Below are positions 43,169 to 52,428 of a stretch of 64,000 nucleotides of DNA, piece by piece. The first letter of the stretch is position 1. The number at the start of each line of letters is the position of its first letter. The notes beneath the pieces are model-generated. The model was given only the letters and a program-made list of their open reading frames with translations, searched no databases and was not told the origin of the DNA. The stretch is from Sphingomonadales bacterium (GTDB taxonomy: Bacteria > Pseudomonadota > Alphaproteobacteria > Sphingomonadales > Sphingomonadaceae): assembly GCA_027486415.1 (NCBI GenBank), contig JAIXPC010000011.1, forward strand, positions 293,411 through 357,410. Direction: 5' to 3'. The position numbers and the translations under genes are program-made.

Positions 43169-43924
43169 TCAGGGGCCGTCGTACTGGATGGCAGCGGCGG
43201 CAGCGCCCGACATGATGAAGCCGATCGGCCGTTCGGTCTCTTCCTGAAGATGGCCGATCAGGCTGGCGGTGCGGGCCAGAAGTGAAATGCCTTTCAGGGC
43301 ATTGAGCGGAAAACCGACGTCAAGCATGACGGCCGGGATGGCGCCGTTGACGTTGATCGGCAGGCTGCGGCCGATGGTATCGGGCAGGGCGGCCTGGATG
43401 TCGCGCAGGGCCTTGATGTGCGGGCCTTCGATGCCGTGATCAGCGGCCAGCTTCAGCAGCAGGTTGGCGCGCGGGTCGCCTTCGCTGTGCTGGGGGTGGC
43501 CAAAGCCGGGGATGGCTTTCTTCTCGGCGCGCAGGGCCTTGATCTCGGCCGCGACATCGCCCTTTTCAACAACTTGCGCCAGGAAACGCCCGGCGACTTC
43601 AGCTGAACCCAACACCACGCTGCCGCAGCCGAGCAGGCCGGCGGCGACGGCGCCGTGGAAGGCTTCCGGCGCGGCGGCATAGGTCATGCGGGCGGCGACG
43701 ACCGAGGGCACCAGCCCGTGCTCGGCAATCGCACACAGCACGGCGTTGGCGAAAAAGGCCTGCGTTTCCGTTGGCTTGGAGCCGGTCACCAGCATCCAGA
43801 AATAGGTGGTGAAATCGGTGTTGCCGATGACGCTGCCGACGAGATCCTGGCCCCGCACGGTGATCGAATGCGCGTCAGAGGTGCAGATGGCGGTGAAGGG
43901 GGCGTCCTGCTTGCCGATACGCAT
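43169..43924 (-). CDS. Citryl-CoA lyase / citrate-synthase-like protein, short form
   Basis: A 251-residue protein with the citrate-synthase small-domain core. The catalytic set is present: His in EAFHGAVAAGLLG, His in GFGHPQHSEGDPR, and Asp in VMLDVGFP, followed by ISLLARTASLIGHLQEE. Full citrate synthases have about 430 residues, so this is a short citrate-synthase-like enzyme of the citryl-CoA-lyase type (family knowledge), probably cleaving or making a CoA thioester. It is divergent from a CaiB gene; the intergenic region carries a paired operator. Confidence 0.75.
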   Translation of the reverse strand: MRIGKQDAPFTAICTSDAHSITVRGQDLVGSVIGNTDFTTYFWMLVTGSKPTETQAFFANAVLCAIAEHGLVPSVVAARMTYAAAPEAFHGAVAAGLLGCGSVVLGSAEVAGRFLAQVVEKGDVAAEIKALRAEKKAIPGFGHPQHSEGDPRANLLLKLAADHGIEGPHIKALRDIQAALPDTIGRSLPINVNGAIPAVMLDVGFPLNALKGISLLARTASLIGHLQEETERPIGFIMSGAAAAAIQYDGP

Positions 43925-43940
43925 AGGTGGCTCCTGAAAT

Positions 43941-43972
43941 TTCGGAATACGAACTTGCTTTCGATATGCGAA
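43941..43972. promoter_or_regulatory. Paired TTCG-N5-CGAA operator, divergent lyase/CaiB promoter region
   Basis: TTCG-GAATA-CGAA (43941-43953) and TTCG-ATATG-CGAA (43960-43972) are perfect-arm palindromes whose starts lie 19 bp apart, with CTTGCT between. The first ends 16 bases from the lyase ATG. A matching pair lies at 46244-46275. An IclR-type regulator encoded at 45255-46055 is the obvious candidate to bind both. Confidence 0.7.
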
Positions 43973-44093
43973 AATATTAAGGCTCGCAAGATCGGCCCTG
44001 AAGGTGTTGTCCTACAGGGCGAAATTTCTGGTTTTTGACGAAAATTCCGGGTTCCGAGCCAGAATTGGCCCCCGGGTGAGCGGGGATGCAGCG

Positions 44094-45236
44094 ATGGACA
44101 CTTCGCCCAAGAAACTGCCGCTGGACGGCATCACCGTGCTGGAAATGGGCACGTTCATCACCGGGCCGTGCGCGGGCATGTTGCTGGCCGACCTGGGTGC
44201 GCGGGTGATCAAGGTGGAACAGCCCGGCACCGGAGACCCGTTCCGAAGCTATAAAGGTACACTTTATAGCCCGCATTTTCAAACCTATAATCGAAACAAG
44301 CAGTCGATCACGCTCGATACGCGGCTGCCGGAAGACCTTGAAGCGTTCGACAGGTTGATCGCGGAAGCGGATGTCTTCATCCAGAATTTCCGCCCCGGCG
44401 TCGCGAAGAAGATCGGCGTCGATTGGGAACGGCTGCAGGCGCTCAATCCGCGGCTTGTCTATGCCAGCATTTCCGGCTTTGGCAGCTCTGGCCCCGATGC
44501 CACCCGCCCGGCGTTCGATACCGTCGCCCAGGCCGCCAGCGGCTTCCTGCGCCTGCTGGTCAACCCCGTGCACCCGCGGGTCGTTGGCCCGGCGATTGCC
44601 GACGCGATGACCGGTTTCTACACCACGCAGGGCGTTCTGGCGGCGCTGCTGCAGCGGCAGGTGACAGGGCAGGGGCGGCTTGTTGAAACCTCGATGTTCG
44701 AGGCGATGGCCCACTTCAACCTCGATGATTTCACCCATCTTTTCGCTGCCGATCAGGTGATGGACGCCTACAGCCGCCCGCACGTGTCGCAGTCGTACGT
44801 GTTCCAGTGCAGCGACGGCCTGTGGCTGGCCCTGCATATGTCCAGCCCGCCCAAGTTCTGGGAGAATCTCGCCGAAGCCGTTGGCCAGCCCGACATGCTG
44901 AGCCTGCCGGCCTTTGCCAGCCGCGATGCCCGCATCACCCATTATGACGATGTGGTCGCGCACCTGGCGCCGGTGTTTGCCACCCGCCCGCGCGCCGAAT
45001 GGCTGGCGACGCTGCGCCGCCTGGAGGTGCCGTCTGCCGCCGTCCACACCAGCGCCGAAGTGCTGGAGGATCCGCAGGCGCAGCATCTGCAACTGCAGGT
45101 GTCCGCCCCCGGCCCGATGGGCGAATTCCGCACCATCCGATCGCCCATTTCCTTCGATGGGCAGCGCAACCTCGATGTCACCGCGCCGCCGGTGCTGGGA
45201 CAGGACAATGCGTCGATCCTTGGCCGCAGCGACTGA
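44094..45236 (+). CDS. CaiB/BaiF family CoA-transferase (class III)
   Basis: A 380-residue formyl-CoA-transferase-like enzyme. The N-terminal LEMGTFITGPCAGMLLADLGARVIKVEQPG, key part GPCAGMLLADLGARVIKVE, ASISGFGSSGP, and the catalytic aspartate in RPAFDTVAQAASG are all present. It moves CoA between carboxylates. The start ATG 44094 is preceded by GGGGA. It lies in a divergent pair with the lyase gene, and the IclR gene follows at 45255, 18 bases after its stop. A pathway of CoA thioesters is implied; substrates not evident. Confidence 0.87.
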   Translation: MDTSPKKLPLDGITVLEMGTFITGPCAGMLLADLGARVIKVEQPGTGDPFRSYKGTLYSPHFQTYNRNKQSITLDTRLPEDLEAFDRLIAEADVFIQNFRPGVAKKIGVDWERLQALNPRLVYASISGFGSSGPDATRPAFDTVAQAASGFLRLLVNPVHPRVVGPAIADAMTGFYTTQGVLAALLQRQVTGQGRLVETSMFEAMAHFNLDDFTHLFAADQVMDAYSRPHVSQSYVFQCSDGLWLALHMSSPPKFWENLAEAVGQPDMLSLPAFASRDARITHYDDVVAHLAPVFATRPRAEWLATLRRLEVPSAAVHTSAEVLEDPQAQHLQLQVSAPGPMGEFRTIRSPISFDGQRNLDVTAPPVLGQDNASILGRSD

Positions 45237-45254
45237 TTGCGCCACAAGGTGGCC

Positions 45255-46055
45255 ATGAACGCGGATAAGGATCCCGAATATCTGTCGACGCTGGAGCGCG
45301 GGCTGACCGTGCTGCGCGCCTTTGATGCCACCCGCCCGGAAATGGCCTTGAGCGATGTGGCGAGCGTCACCGGGCTTTCGCCTGCCGTGGCAAGGCGCTG
45401 CCTCAACACGCTGGTGGCATTGGGCTATATCCGCCAGGACGGTCGGCGCTTCCTGTTGACGCCGGAAGTGCTGGCCTTTGGGTCGGCCTATCTGTCGTCG
45501 ATGAATATCGAGACGATCGCGGTGCCGCACCTGCAGACGCTGGGGCAGGCGACGGGCGATTCGGTCAGCCTTGCCGTGCGATCCGGGCGCGACATCCTCT
45601 ATGTCTGCCACATCCCGTCGAACCGCCGCATCCGCCTGGGCGCCGGGGTCGGTACGCGCTTTCCCCTCAATGCCACGTCGATGGGCAAGGTGATCCTCGC
45701 CTTCCAGGGTGACGCCGCCATCGATGCCTATCTGGCCGGCGGGTCACTGCCGCGCCTGACCGAGCGCACCATGACCGATCCGCAGGCCTTCCGGGAGCGG
45801 CTGAGCCTGATCGCCGAGCGCCGTTACGACAGCGCGCTCGATGAGCTGGACTATGGCATCGTGTCGGTCGCAGTGCCGCTGTTCGATGCCGGCGGGCAGG
45901 TGGTGGCGGCGATCAACTGTTCCACCTCCACCACCCGCATCAGCCAGGATGAACTGGTCCGCACCCGCCTGCCGCTGCTGGCCGATGCCGCCGGTGCCAT
46001 CGGGACGGAACTGCGGCGCTTCCCGCAATTGGCACGGTCCCTGTCGGGCCGCTAA
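45255..46055 (+). CDS. IclR family transcriptional regulator
   Basis: A 266-residue regulator: a helix-turn-helix at about residues 15-75 (STLERGLTVLRAFD, MALSDVASVTGLSPAVARRCLNTL, key part GLSPAVARRCLNTLVALGY) and an IclR effector domain at about 85-260 (VRSGRDILYVCHIPS, LNATSMGKVILAF, GIVSVAVPLFDAGGQVVAAIN). This resembles the PcaR/PobR group that controls aromatic and CoA-thioester catabolism. The start ATG 45255 has AAGGTGG upstream. It probably binds the TTCG-N5-CGAA pairs or the 21-bp direct repeats nearby. Confidence 0.9.
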   Translation: MNADKDPEYLSTLERGLTVLRAFDATRPEMALSDVASVTGLSPAVARRCLNTLVALGYIRQDGRRFLLTPEVLAFGSAYLSSMNIETIAVPHLQTLGQATGDSVSLAVRSGRDILYVCHIPSNRRIRLGAGVGTRFPLNATSMGKVILAFQGDAAIDAYLAGGSLPRLTERTMTDPQAFRERLSLIAERRYDSALDELDYGIVSVAVPLFDAGGQVVAAINCSTSTTRISQDELVRTRLPLLADAAGAIGTELRRFPQLARSLSGR

Positions 46056-46063
46056 GCGGCGAT

Positions 46064-46115
46064 CCGGCTGACCCGCGCTGCGTTCCGGCTGACCAGGCGT
46101 GACATCGGGCTGACC
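46064..46115. repeat. Three 10-bp direct repeats with exact 21-bp period
   Basis: CCGGCTGACC begins at 46064 and 46085, and CGGGCTGACC at 46106, so the three units stand exactly 21 bp apart. They lie just after the IclR gene stop and about 260-310 bp upstream of the TonB receptor gene. Spacing of two helical turns suggests a protein-binding array. Confidence 0.65.
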
Positions 46116-46243
46116 CTTTCGCGCAAGCCGCCGACCCATCTGGCGTCAATGCCGGGCATTTGCTGACAGCACGTTGGCGCTGGCACGCGGTGCATGCTCC
46201 CTGCGCTTCGGCTGCCAAACCAAGCCAAGATGTCGCGGCAGTT

Positions 46244-46275
46244 TTCGCATATCGAACTTGACTTCGCATGGCGAA
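46244..46275. promoter_or_regulatory. Paired TTCG-N5-CGAA operator upstream of the TonB receptor gene
   Basis: TTCG-CATAT-CGAA (46244-46256) and TTCG-CATGG-CGAA (46263-46275), starts 19 bp apart, spacer CTTGAC. The geometry is identical to 43941-43972. It lies 103 bases before the receptor ATG. The TTGAC in the spacer could be a -35 element. Confidence 0.7.
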
Positions 46276-46378
46276 GGGCTAAGCGGCCAGCAGGATTGCC
46301 ACTCGTGTGCCGTGACTGCGGACGGGTGAAGGCGGCGCCGGTGACAGCCGGCTCCGCATCAACTGGGGAGCGATTGCA

Positions 46379-48565
46379 ATGACCAACTTTGCCCGTTTCG
46401 GCCTGCTGCTGGCCACCTCTGCAATGACCATCACCGCCGCGCAGGCGCAGACCGCCGAGCCGCAGGACAGCGGCGAGATCATCGTCACCGCCACCCGCCG
46501 CGCCGATACCGTGCAGAACACGCCGGCCGCGATCACCGCGTTCAACAGCGTCGCCATCCAGGCCGCCGGCATCGAGCGTCCGGGCGACTTCATCGGCCTG
46601 ACCAGCAACGTCAACCTCGTCGAGACGCAGAACGCCGGCAACGCCTTCGTCATCATCCGCGGCATTACCCAGGCCCGCAACAGCGAGCCGAGCGTGGCCG
46701 TCATCGTCGATGGCATCCAGCAGGTGAACCCGGCCCAGTTCAACCAGGAACTTTTCGACATCGAGCAGATTGAAGTGCTGAAGGGCCCGCAGGGCGGCCT
46801 TTATGGCCGCAACGCCATCGGCGGCGCCATCATCATCAAGTCCAAGGCGCCCACCGACGATCTGTCGGGCAAGATCACCGGCGGCATCGACAATGGCTTT
46901 GGCTATTATGTGCGCGGCAACGTCTCGGGCCCGATCGCCGAGAATCTGAAGTTCCGCCTGTCGGGCAGCTGGTATGACACGGATGGTTTCATCCAGAACA
47001 CGTTCCTCAATGAAAAGGCCGATCCGATCAAGGATCTGAACCTGCGCGGCAACCTGCTGTGGACCCCGGCAGAAGGCCTGGATGTCGATCTGCGCGTGGC
47101 CTATTCCAACCTCCAGACGCAGGCGCTCTATTTCAACATCGTCAATGATGTGAACGACACCTCGCTGCCGGTGCAGGTGAACAACCGTGGCCAGAACGAC
47201 CGCGAGATGTGGAACGCCGCCCTGAAGGTGCGTTACAGCGGCGATTGGGGCACGGTGCAGAACGTGTTCAGCTATGACCGGCTGACCGAAGTGCTGACCG
47301 GCGACGCGTTCGACTTCAAGCCGATCCGCCAGAGCTTCTTCTTCAATCTGTTCGAAGGCATCTTTGGCCCCGGCCGGGGCTTTGACCTCAACCAGAGCCA
47401 GTTCCTGGAAGTGGACGCCTTCTCGAACGAACTGCGCTATGAATCGCCGGCCGACAAGCCGGTCCAGGTGACGGTTGGCACCTACATGGTCGGCACCAAG
47501 CGCTACATCTCCACTGGCAACATGGTCGACACCGGCGCTGGCGTGTTCCCGGTGTTCAAGACGCCGAGCACCAACCCGCTCAACCCGCAGTTCAGCTTCC
47601 TCGCCGACTCTCAGGACAATTTTGCCTGGGCCGTGTTCGGCAACACCAGCTGGAAGGTGAACGACCAGCTGCGCGTCGATGCCTCGCTGCGGTATGACCG
47701 CGACACCCGCGAGAACACCACGCTGACCCCGACCGCGTTCCTGCCGAACGTGCCGGGCTTCCCGCAGGGCCGCACCGGCGAAGTTCGCAAGAAGAGCTTC
47801 CAGGCCTGGCAGCCCAAGCTGACGGTCACCTACAAGCCGCAGGACAATCTGACGCTCTATGGTGGCTGGAGCCGCGGTTTCCGTTCGGGTGGCTTCAACC
47901 AGACCGGCGTGGGCGGTGTGGCTGCCAGCAACGGCATCGTGGGTGTGAACGACATCTTCAACGCCGAAGTGGCTGAAACCTTCGAAGTCGGCCTGAAGAC
48001 GCAGACGGCTGACAAGCTGCTGACCTTCAACACCGCGGCCTTCACCACCCGCACCGAAAACAGCTATTTCTTCGTCTTCCTGGCGGCGAACTCGACCCAG
48101 AACCTTGGCAACGTGCCGCTGGCGCAGATCAAGGGCTTTGAAGCCGAGCTGACCCTGCGTCCGGCCAAGGGCCTCGATATCAACTTTGGCCTGGGTTATA
48201 CCGACAGCAAGATCAAGCAGTTCGCTGACGCGCGCCGCATCGGCAACGAACTGCCGCTGATCAGCCGTTACACGTTCAACAGCAGCATCAACTATGTGAC
48301 GCCGATCAGCGACACGCTGGATCTGAATGCGCGCGTTGATTATCGCCGCACCGGCCGCACCTGGTGGGACGTCGAAAACAGCACGTCGCGCAACCCGGTG
48401 GACATCGTCGATGCCCGCCTGGGCGTGCAGGGCAAGGGCTGGAGCCTGACCGCGTTCAGCCAGAATCTGTTCAACGAAATCTACAACGCCGAATTCTCGC
48501 CGGGTGGTTTCGTGTTCAAGGCGCGCCCGCGTCGTTACGGCATCGAAGCCAGCTTCAACTTCTGA
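46379..48565 (+). CDS. TonB-dependent outer-membrane receptor
   Basis: A 728-residue receptor with a signal peptide of about 23 residues ending AQAQ. A TonB-box-like [18 protein letters not shown] precedes the plug ([61 protein letters not shown], key part [20 protein letters not shown]), and a beta-barrel ends in aromatic [11 protein letters not shown]. Sphingomonads use such receptors to import aromatic, steroid or glycan substrates. It is the first gene of a catabolic run and is preceded by the operator pair at 46244. Substrate unknown. Confidence 0.93.
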   Translation: MTNFARFGLLLATSAMTITAAQAQTAEPQDSGEIIVTATRRADTVQNTPAAITAFNSVAIQAAGIERPGDFIGLTSNVNLVETQNAGNAFVIIRGITQARNSEPSVAVIVDGIQQVNPAQFNQELFDIEQIEVLKGPQGGLYGRNAIGGAIIIKSKAPTDDLSGKITGGIDNGFGYYVRGNVSGPIAENLKFRLSGSWYDTDGFIQNTFLNEKADPIKDLNLRGNLLWTPAEGLDVDLRVAYSNLQTQALYFNIVNDVNDTSLPVQVNNRGQNDREMWNAALKVRYSGDWGTVQNVFSYDRLTEVLTGDAFDFKPIRQSFFFNLFEGIFGPGRGFDLNQSQFLEVDAFSNELRYESPADKPVQVTVGTYMVGTKRYISTGNMVDTGAGVFPVFKTPSTNPLNPQFSFLADSQDNFAWAVFGNTSWKVNDQLRVDASLRYDRDTRENTTLTPTAFLPNVPGFPQGRTGEVRKKSFQAWQPKLTVTYKPQDNLTLYGGWSRGFRSGGFNQTGVGGVAASNGIVGVNDIFNAEVAETFEVGLKTQTADKLLTFNTAAFTTRTENSYFFVFLAANSTQNLGNVPLAQIKGFEAELTLRPAKGLDINFGLGYTDSKIKQFADARRIGNELPLISRYTFNSSINYVTPISDTLDLNARVDYRRTGRTWWDVENSTSRNPVDIVDARLGVQGKGWSLTAFSQNLFNEIYNAEFSPGGFVFKARPRRYGIEASFNF

Positions 48566-48582
48566 TCGGAAAGGTTCCGCAC

Positions 48583-49185
48583 ATGGCCCGCGTTCTCGTT
48601 CTTTATTACTCCTCGTGGGGGCACGTGGAGGCGATGGCCAATGCCATTGCCGAGGGCGCGGCCAGTGTGGACGGCGTGGAAGCCGTGGTGAAGCGGGTGC
48701 CGGAACTGGTGCCCGCCGATACCGCTGCCGCCTTCCATTACAAGGTCGACCAGGCCGCCGACATCGCCACGCCGGACGAGCTGGCCGATTATGATGCGAT
48801 CATCATCGGCACGCCGACCCGGTTCGGCAACATGGCGGCCCAGATGCGGAATTTCCTCGATCAGACCGGCGGCCTGTGGGCCAAGGGCGCGTTGATCGGC
48901 AAGCTGGGCGGCGCGTTCGTTTCGACCGCCAGCCAGCACGGCGGCCAGGAAACCACGCTGACCAGCATCCACACCACGCTGCTGCACCACGGCATGATCA
49001 TCGTCGGCCTGCCGTACAGCTTTGCCGGCAACACCATCATGACCGAGATCAGCGGCGGCACGCCCTATGGCGCCTCGACGCTGGCCGCAGGTGATGGCAG
49101 CCGCCAGCCGTCGGTCAACGAGCTGGACGGCGCGCGTTTCCAGGGCAAGCACACCGCGGAAATTGCGAAGAAGCTTTTTGGCTGA
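48583..49185 (+). CDS. NAD(P)H:quinone oxidoreductase WrbA-like (flavodoxin fold)
   Basis: A 200-residue flavodoxin-like quinone reductase. [23 protein letters not shown] is the FMN phosphate loop (key part [12 protein letters not shown]), followed by [24 protein letters not shown] and [22 protein letters not shown]. This is the WrbA pattern and length. It should carry two-electron reduction of quinones. ATG 48583 has AAAGG eight bases upstream and follows the receptor by 17 bases, so it is probably cotranscribed with it. A role in quinone intermediates of an aromatic pathway is an inference. Confidence 0.88.
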   Translation: MARVLVLYYSSWGHVEAMANAIAEGAASVDGVEAVVKRVPELVPADTAAAFHYKVDQAADIATPDELADYDAIIIGTPTRFGNMAAQMRNFLDQTGGLWAKGALIGKLGGAFVSTASQHGGQETTLTSIHTTLLHHGMIIVGLPYSFAGNTIMTEISGGTPYGASTLAAGDGSRQPSVNELDGARFQGKHTAEIAKKLFG

Positions 49186-49213
49186 TTATCCTTGGGGGAG
49201 GGAGGAACTGCAC

Positions 49214-49762
49214 ATGATCACTCGTCGTCCGAACCGGCTGCACCACACCGCCTATGTGACCAAGGACCTGGAAGCCACGCGCGCTTTCTATGAGGACGTG
49301 ATCGGCCTGCCGCTGATCGCCACCTGGACGGAAGCCGACGAGCTGTTCGGCAAGCTGCGCACCTATTGCCACGTGTTCTTCGAGCTGAACGACGGTTCGT
49401 GCCTGGCCTTCTTCCAGTTTGCCGATCCGGCCGACCAGGCCGAATTCGGGCCGGAGATCCCATCGAGCCCGTTCATCCACATCGCGCTGCACGTGGACAA
49501 GGACACGCAGGCCGATCTGGAAGCGCGCATCAAGGCGGCCGGCATCACGGAGCCGCAGACCTATGTGCTGGAGCATGGCTATTGCCGCTCGGTCTATGTG
49601 ATCGATCCCAACGGCATGATCCTGGAATTCACCTATGATGCGCCCGAAGCGCTGGACCCGGCGCTGGATGCCACGCGCCGCGCCAACGCCCATGCCGAAC
49701 TGAAGCGCTGGCTGGCCGGCGATCACACCAACAACAACAATTTCCGCAGCGAAGCGGCGTGA
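49214..49762 (+). CDS. VOC (glyoxalase/bleomycin-resistance/dioxygenase superfamily) protein
   Basis: A 182-residue VOC protein from ATG 49214 with a very strong GGGAGGGAGGA ribosome site. One paired VOC module: HHTAYVTKDLEATRAFYEDVIG (metal His), FIHIALHVDKD (second His), and a C-terminal MILEFTYD (Glu). These three are the usual metal-ligand positions. Only one module is present, so it is more likely a dimeric glyoxalase-like isomerase or extradiol-type enzyme than the large two-module dioxygenases. The next gene overlaps as GTGA. Function unassigned. Confidence 0.78.
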   Translation: MITRRPNRLHHTAYVTKDLEATRAFYEDVIGLPLIATWTEADELFGKLRTYCHVFFELNDGSCLAFFQFADPADQAEFGPEIPSSPFIHIALHVDKDTQADLEARIKAAGITEPQTYVLEHGYCRSVYVIDPNGMILEFTYDAPEALDPALDATRRANAHAELKRWLAGDHTNNNNFRSEAA

Positions 49763-50565
49763 CAGCAACGTCGTCGTCCAGGGTCGTGGATGGCGCCTTT
49801 GCCGGTGGGCGCGACGTCCGCGTCGCGGTGCCGGGCGGCGATCTGGTGGTGGAGGTGGCAGGAACAGGGCCTGCCGTCATCCTGCTCCATGGCTGGACGC
49901 TGGATCGCCGTCAGTGGCGCGGGCAGGCGCCACTGACGGACCGGTTCACGCTGGTGGCCGTCGATCGGCGCGGCTTTGGCCAATCGACGGCGCCGGCTGA
50001 TCTGGGCGAAGAACCGGACGATGTGACCCGCGTTGCCGAGGCGCTGGGGCTGGCGCGTTACAACGTCGTCGGCCTGAGCCAGGGCGGCAAGGTGGCGCTG
50101 GCCCACGCCGCGCAGTCGCCTGCGGGGCTTGATCGCCTGGTGGTGATCGGCGCGCCCATCGATGCCGAATTGCCGGTGCCGCCGGAAAAGGTGCCCGCCG
50201 CCGCCATGGCGGAACTGGCGCGGATGCGGCGCTTGGCAGAGATGCGGCAATTGTGGCTGGTGCACCCGCTCACCGCCGGGCGGCCGGAGGTGCGGGCGGC
50301 GATGGCGGCGATGCTGGCGCGCTATGATGGCCGCGACCTGCTGGAGCCCGGCAAGCCGCTGACGGTGACCCTGGACGATGTGCGCCGCATTCGCGTGCCG
50401 GCGACGGCGCTGGCCGGCGCGGATGACACGCCGTGGCGGCGCGCGGTGGTTGATGCGCTGGGCGAATGTGGCCTGGCGACGGGCCTGATCAGGGGCGGCG
50501 GGCATCTGGCCCCGCTGGATGCGGCGGCGGCGACGAATGCCGCACTTTTGACAGCGCTGGCCTGA
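49759..50565 (+). CDS. Alpha/beta-fold hydrolase
   Basis: A 268-residue hydrolase. The oxyanion region is LLHGWTLDRRQW, the nucleophile serine is in NVVGLSQGGKVALAHA (GLSQGG), and the catalytic histidine is in IRGGGHLAPLD. Probable acid residue is the Asp near GADDTPW. Length and motifs fit carbon-carbon or ester hydrolases such as enol-lactone hydrolases (possible in aromatic catabolism). Start GTG overlaps the VOC stop (GTGA), so both are coupled. Substrate unknown. Confidence 0.82.
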   Translation: MTATSSSRVVDGAFAGGRDVRVAVPGGDLVVEVAGTGPAVILLHGWTLDRRQWRGQAPLTDRFTLVAVDRRGFGQSTAPADLGEEPDDVTRVAEALGLARYNVVGLSQGGKVALAHAAQSPAGLDRLVVIGAPIDAELPVPPEKVPAAAMAELARMRRLAEMRQLWLVHPLTAGRPEVRAAMAAMLARYDGRDLLEPGKPLTVTLDDVRRIRVPATALAGADDTPWRRAVVDALGECGLATGLIRGGGHLAPLDAAAATNAALLTALA

Positions 50566-50601
50566 CTTGTCCGCCTGCACGCCCGCTGCCATGGTGGGCG
50601 C

Positions 50602-51669
50602 ATGAAGGGCAAGTTATCCGGCATCAGGGTCGTGGATCTCAGCCAGTTCCTGCCCGGCCCGATGCTGACGCGGATGATGGCCGATCAGGGCGCCGAGGTG
50701 ATCAAGGTGGAGCCGCCCGCCGGTGATCCGGCGCGCGAGGCTGGCCTGTTCGTCGACGGGGTGAGCGTGTGGTTCGCCAATCTCAATCGCGGCAAGCAGA
50801 GCGTGGTGCTGGACCTGAAGACGCCAGACGGCACGGCGGCGCTGACTGACCTCTTGCGCGGGGCGGACGTGTTCGTGGAAGGCTTTCGCCCCGGCGTGAT
50901 GGCGCGCCTGGGCTTTGGGTGGGATCAGGTGCGCGCCATCAACCCGCGCATCGTCTATTGTTCGCTGTCGGCCTTTGGCCAGCAGGGGGCGCTGTCCCAG
51001 CATCCGGCGCACGACATGGCGGTGCAGGCGATGGCCGGCTTCCTGAGCGTGAATGGCAGCCCGCCGGCCGTGCCCGGTGTGGCCAGTGCCGATGTCGCTG
51101 CCGGGCTGACCGGGCTTTCGGCCATCCTGATGGCACTGATCGGACGGGAACGGACGGGGCAGGGCGATCACATCGATATCGCCATGTTCGACAGCCTGCT
51201 GCCATGGTGCGCGCACACGGCGGGCAGCGTGCTGGCCGGCGGGGAAGCACCGCGAGCCGACAACCAGCGATCACTGGGCGGGGCGGGGTTCTACAACGTC
51301 TATGAAACCGCCGATGGCCGTCACGTCGTGCTGGGCGGGCGCGAGATCAAGTTCGCGCGCAGCCTGCTGACCGCGCTGGGCCGGCCCGATCTGATCGCGC
51401 TTGCCGATGCCGAAGCAGGGGCGCCTCAGGCACCGCTGATCGCCTTCCTGCGCGAGACGTTCCGCACCCGCACCCGCGACGAATGGGATGCGTTCATGCA
51501 CGACATCGATGTGGCCTATGCCCCGGTGCTGGATTTCGCCGAGGCACTCGCGCAACCGCACGTGGCGGAGCGCGGCCTGCGGCGCGGCCATCACATCGCG
51601 CCGGCCATCCGCTTTGCCGGCGAGGACTGGCAGCCGGGCGAGGTGCCGCCACTGGGAGGAAATGCATGA
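50602..51669 (+). CDS. CaiB/BaiF family CoA-transferase (second copy)
   Basis: A 355-residue class III CoA-transferase related to the protein at 44094 but clearly diverged. RVVDLSQFLPGPMLTRMMADQGAEVIKVEPP at the N-terminus (key part GPMLTRMMADQGAEVIKVE), FGFGWDQVRAINPRIVYCSLSAFGQ, and the catalytic Asp in HPAHDMAVQAMAG are seen. It starts 37 bases after the hydrolase stop. The next crotonase gene overlaps it as ATGA. Two such enzymes in one island suggest that two acids enter or leave the pathway as CoA thioesters. Confidence 0.87.
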   Translation: MKGKLSGIRVVDLSQFLPGPMLTRMMADQGAEVIKVEPPAGDPAREAGLFVDGVSVWFANLNRGKQSVVLDLKTPDGTAALTDLLRGADVFVEGFRPGVMARLGFGWDQVRAINPRIVYCSLSAFGQQGALSQHPAHDMAVQAMAGFLSVNGSPPAVPGVASADVAAGLTGLSAILMALIGRERTGQGDHIDIAMFDSLLPWCAHTAGSVLAGGEAPRADNQRSLGGAGFYNVYETADGRHVVLGGREIKFARSLLTALGRPDLIALADAEAGAPQAPLIAFLRETFRTRTRDEWDAFMHDIDVAYAPVLDFAEALAQPHVAERGLRRGHHIAPAIRFAGEDWQPGEVPPLGGNA

Positions 51670-52424
51670 CGCTGCGGCTTGAGCATGATGGGCCGGTGGC
51701 GCGCCTGCTGATCGACCGCGCGGACAAGCGCAACGCCGTCACGCTGGCGATGTGGCAGGCGGTGCCGGGCCTGTTGGCGCAGGCTGCGGCATTGCCCGAT
51801 CTGCGCGTGCTGGTGGTGCAGGCGGCCAGAGCGGGCGGGGCGTTCTGTGCCGGAGCGGATATCGGCGAGATGCTGGCCAACCGTGATGATGCGGTGTGGC
51901 AGGCGGCCAATCAGGCCGCGATGATTGCCGCGACCGGTGCCATTGCCGCGTTCGGGCTGCCAACGATTGCCTTCGTGGACGGCGAGGCGGTGGGGGCGGG
52001 CTGCGCCGTCGCCATGGCCTGCGACGTGCGGGTGGCGACCCCGGCAGCCCGGCTTGGCGTCACGCCGGCCAAGCTGGGGCTGGTCTATCCGCTGGCCGAC
52101 CTTGCGCGACTGGTTGATCTGGTCGGGCCGGGGCAGGCGCGAAGGCTGCTGTTCAGCGCGCAGCTGGTTGATGCCGCCGAAGCTCGAGCCATTGGCCTGG
52201 TGGAAACGGTGGCCGACACACCCGATGCGCTGGTGGCCGCAATGGCGGCGGCTTCGCGCCATTCGACCCGCGCGCTGAAGGCGTTGGTGCGCCGGGCGCT
52301 GGCCGGCCAACGCGCCGAGGATGACCAGACCGGCGCAGAGTTCCTCGCTGCCTTTGCCGGCGCGGATTTCGCCGAGGGTGCTGCCGCCTTTGCCGCGCGC
52401 CGCGCGCCGCAGTTCAGGGCCTGA
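51666..52424 (+). CDS. Crotonase-fold protein (enoyl-CoA hydratase/isomerase superfamily), atypical catalytic site
   Basis: A 252-residue crotonase-fold protein. The oxyanion-hole segments are intact (GAFCAGADIGEM and VDGEAVGAGCAVAMACDVRVA). In ordinary hydratases a Glu follows the cysteine of GGGCE and another stands in the later QPE segment; here the first reads GAGCAVAM and the second TPAKLGL, so both glutamates appear to be replaced. It may therefore catalyse a different crotonase reaction (isomerisation, hydrolysis or decarboxylation). ATG 51666 overlaps the CaiB stop as ATGA, with GGAGGAA upstream. Sits between CaiB and a reductase. Confidence 0.85.
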   Translation: MTLRLEHDGPVARLLIDRADKRNAVTLAMWQAVPGLLAQAAALPDLRVLVVQAARAGGAFCAGADIGEMLANRDDAVWQAANQAAMIAATGAIAAFGLPTIAFVDGEAVGAGCAVAMACDVRVATPAARLGVTPAKLGLVYPLADLARLVDLVGPGQARRLLFSAQLVDAAEARAIGLVETVADTPDALVAAMAAASRHSTRALKALVRRALAGQRAEDDQTGAEFLAAFAGADFAEGAAAFAARRAPQFRA

Positions 52425-52428
52425 TCCG

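Noticed and set aside
43977-45611. Long minus-strand frame opposite the CaiB gene
   Set aside because: Antisense shadow; the CaiB frame has catalytic motifs.
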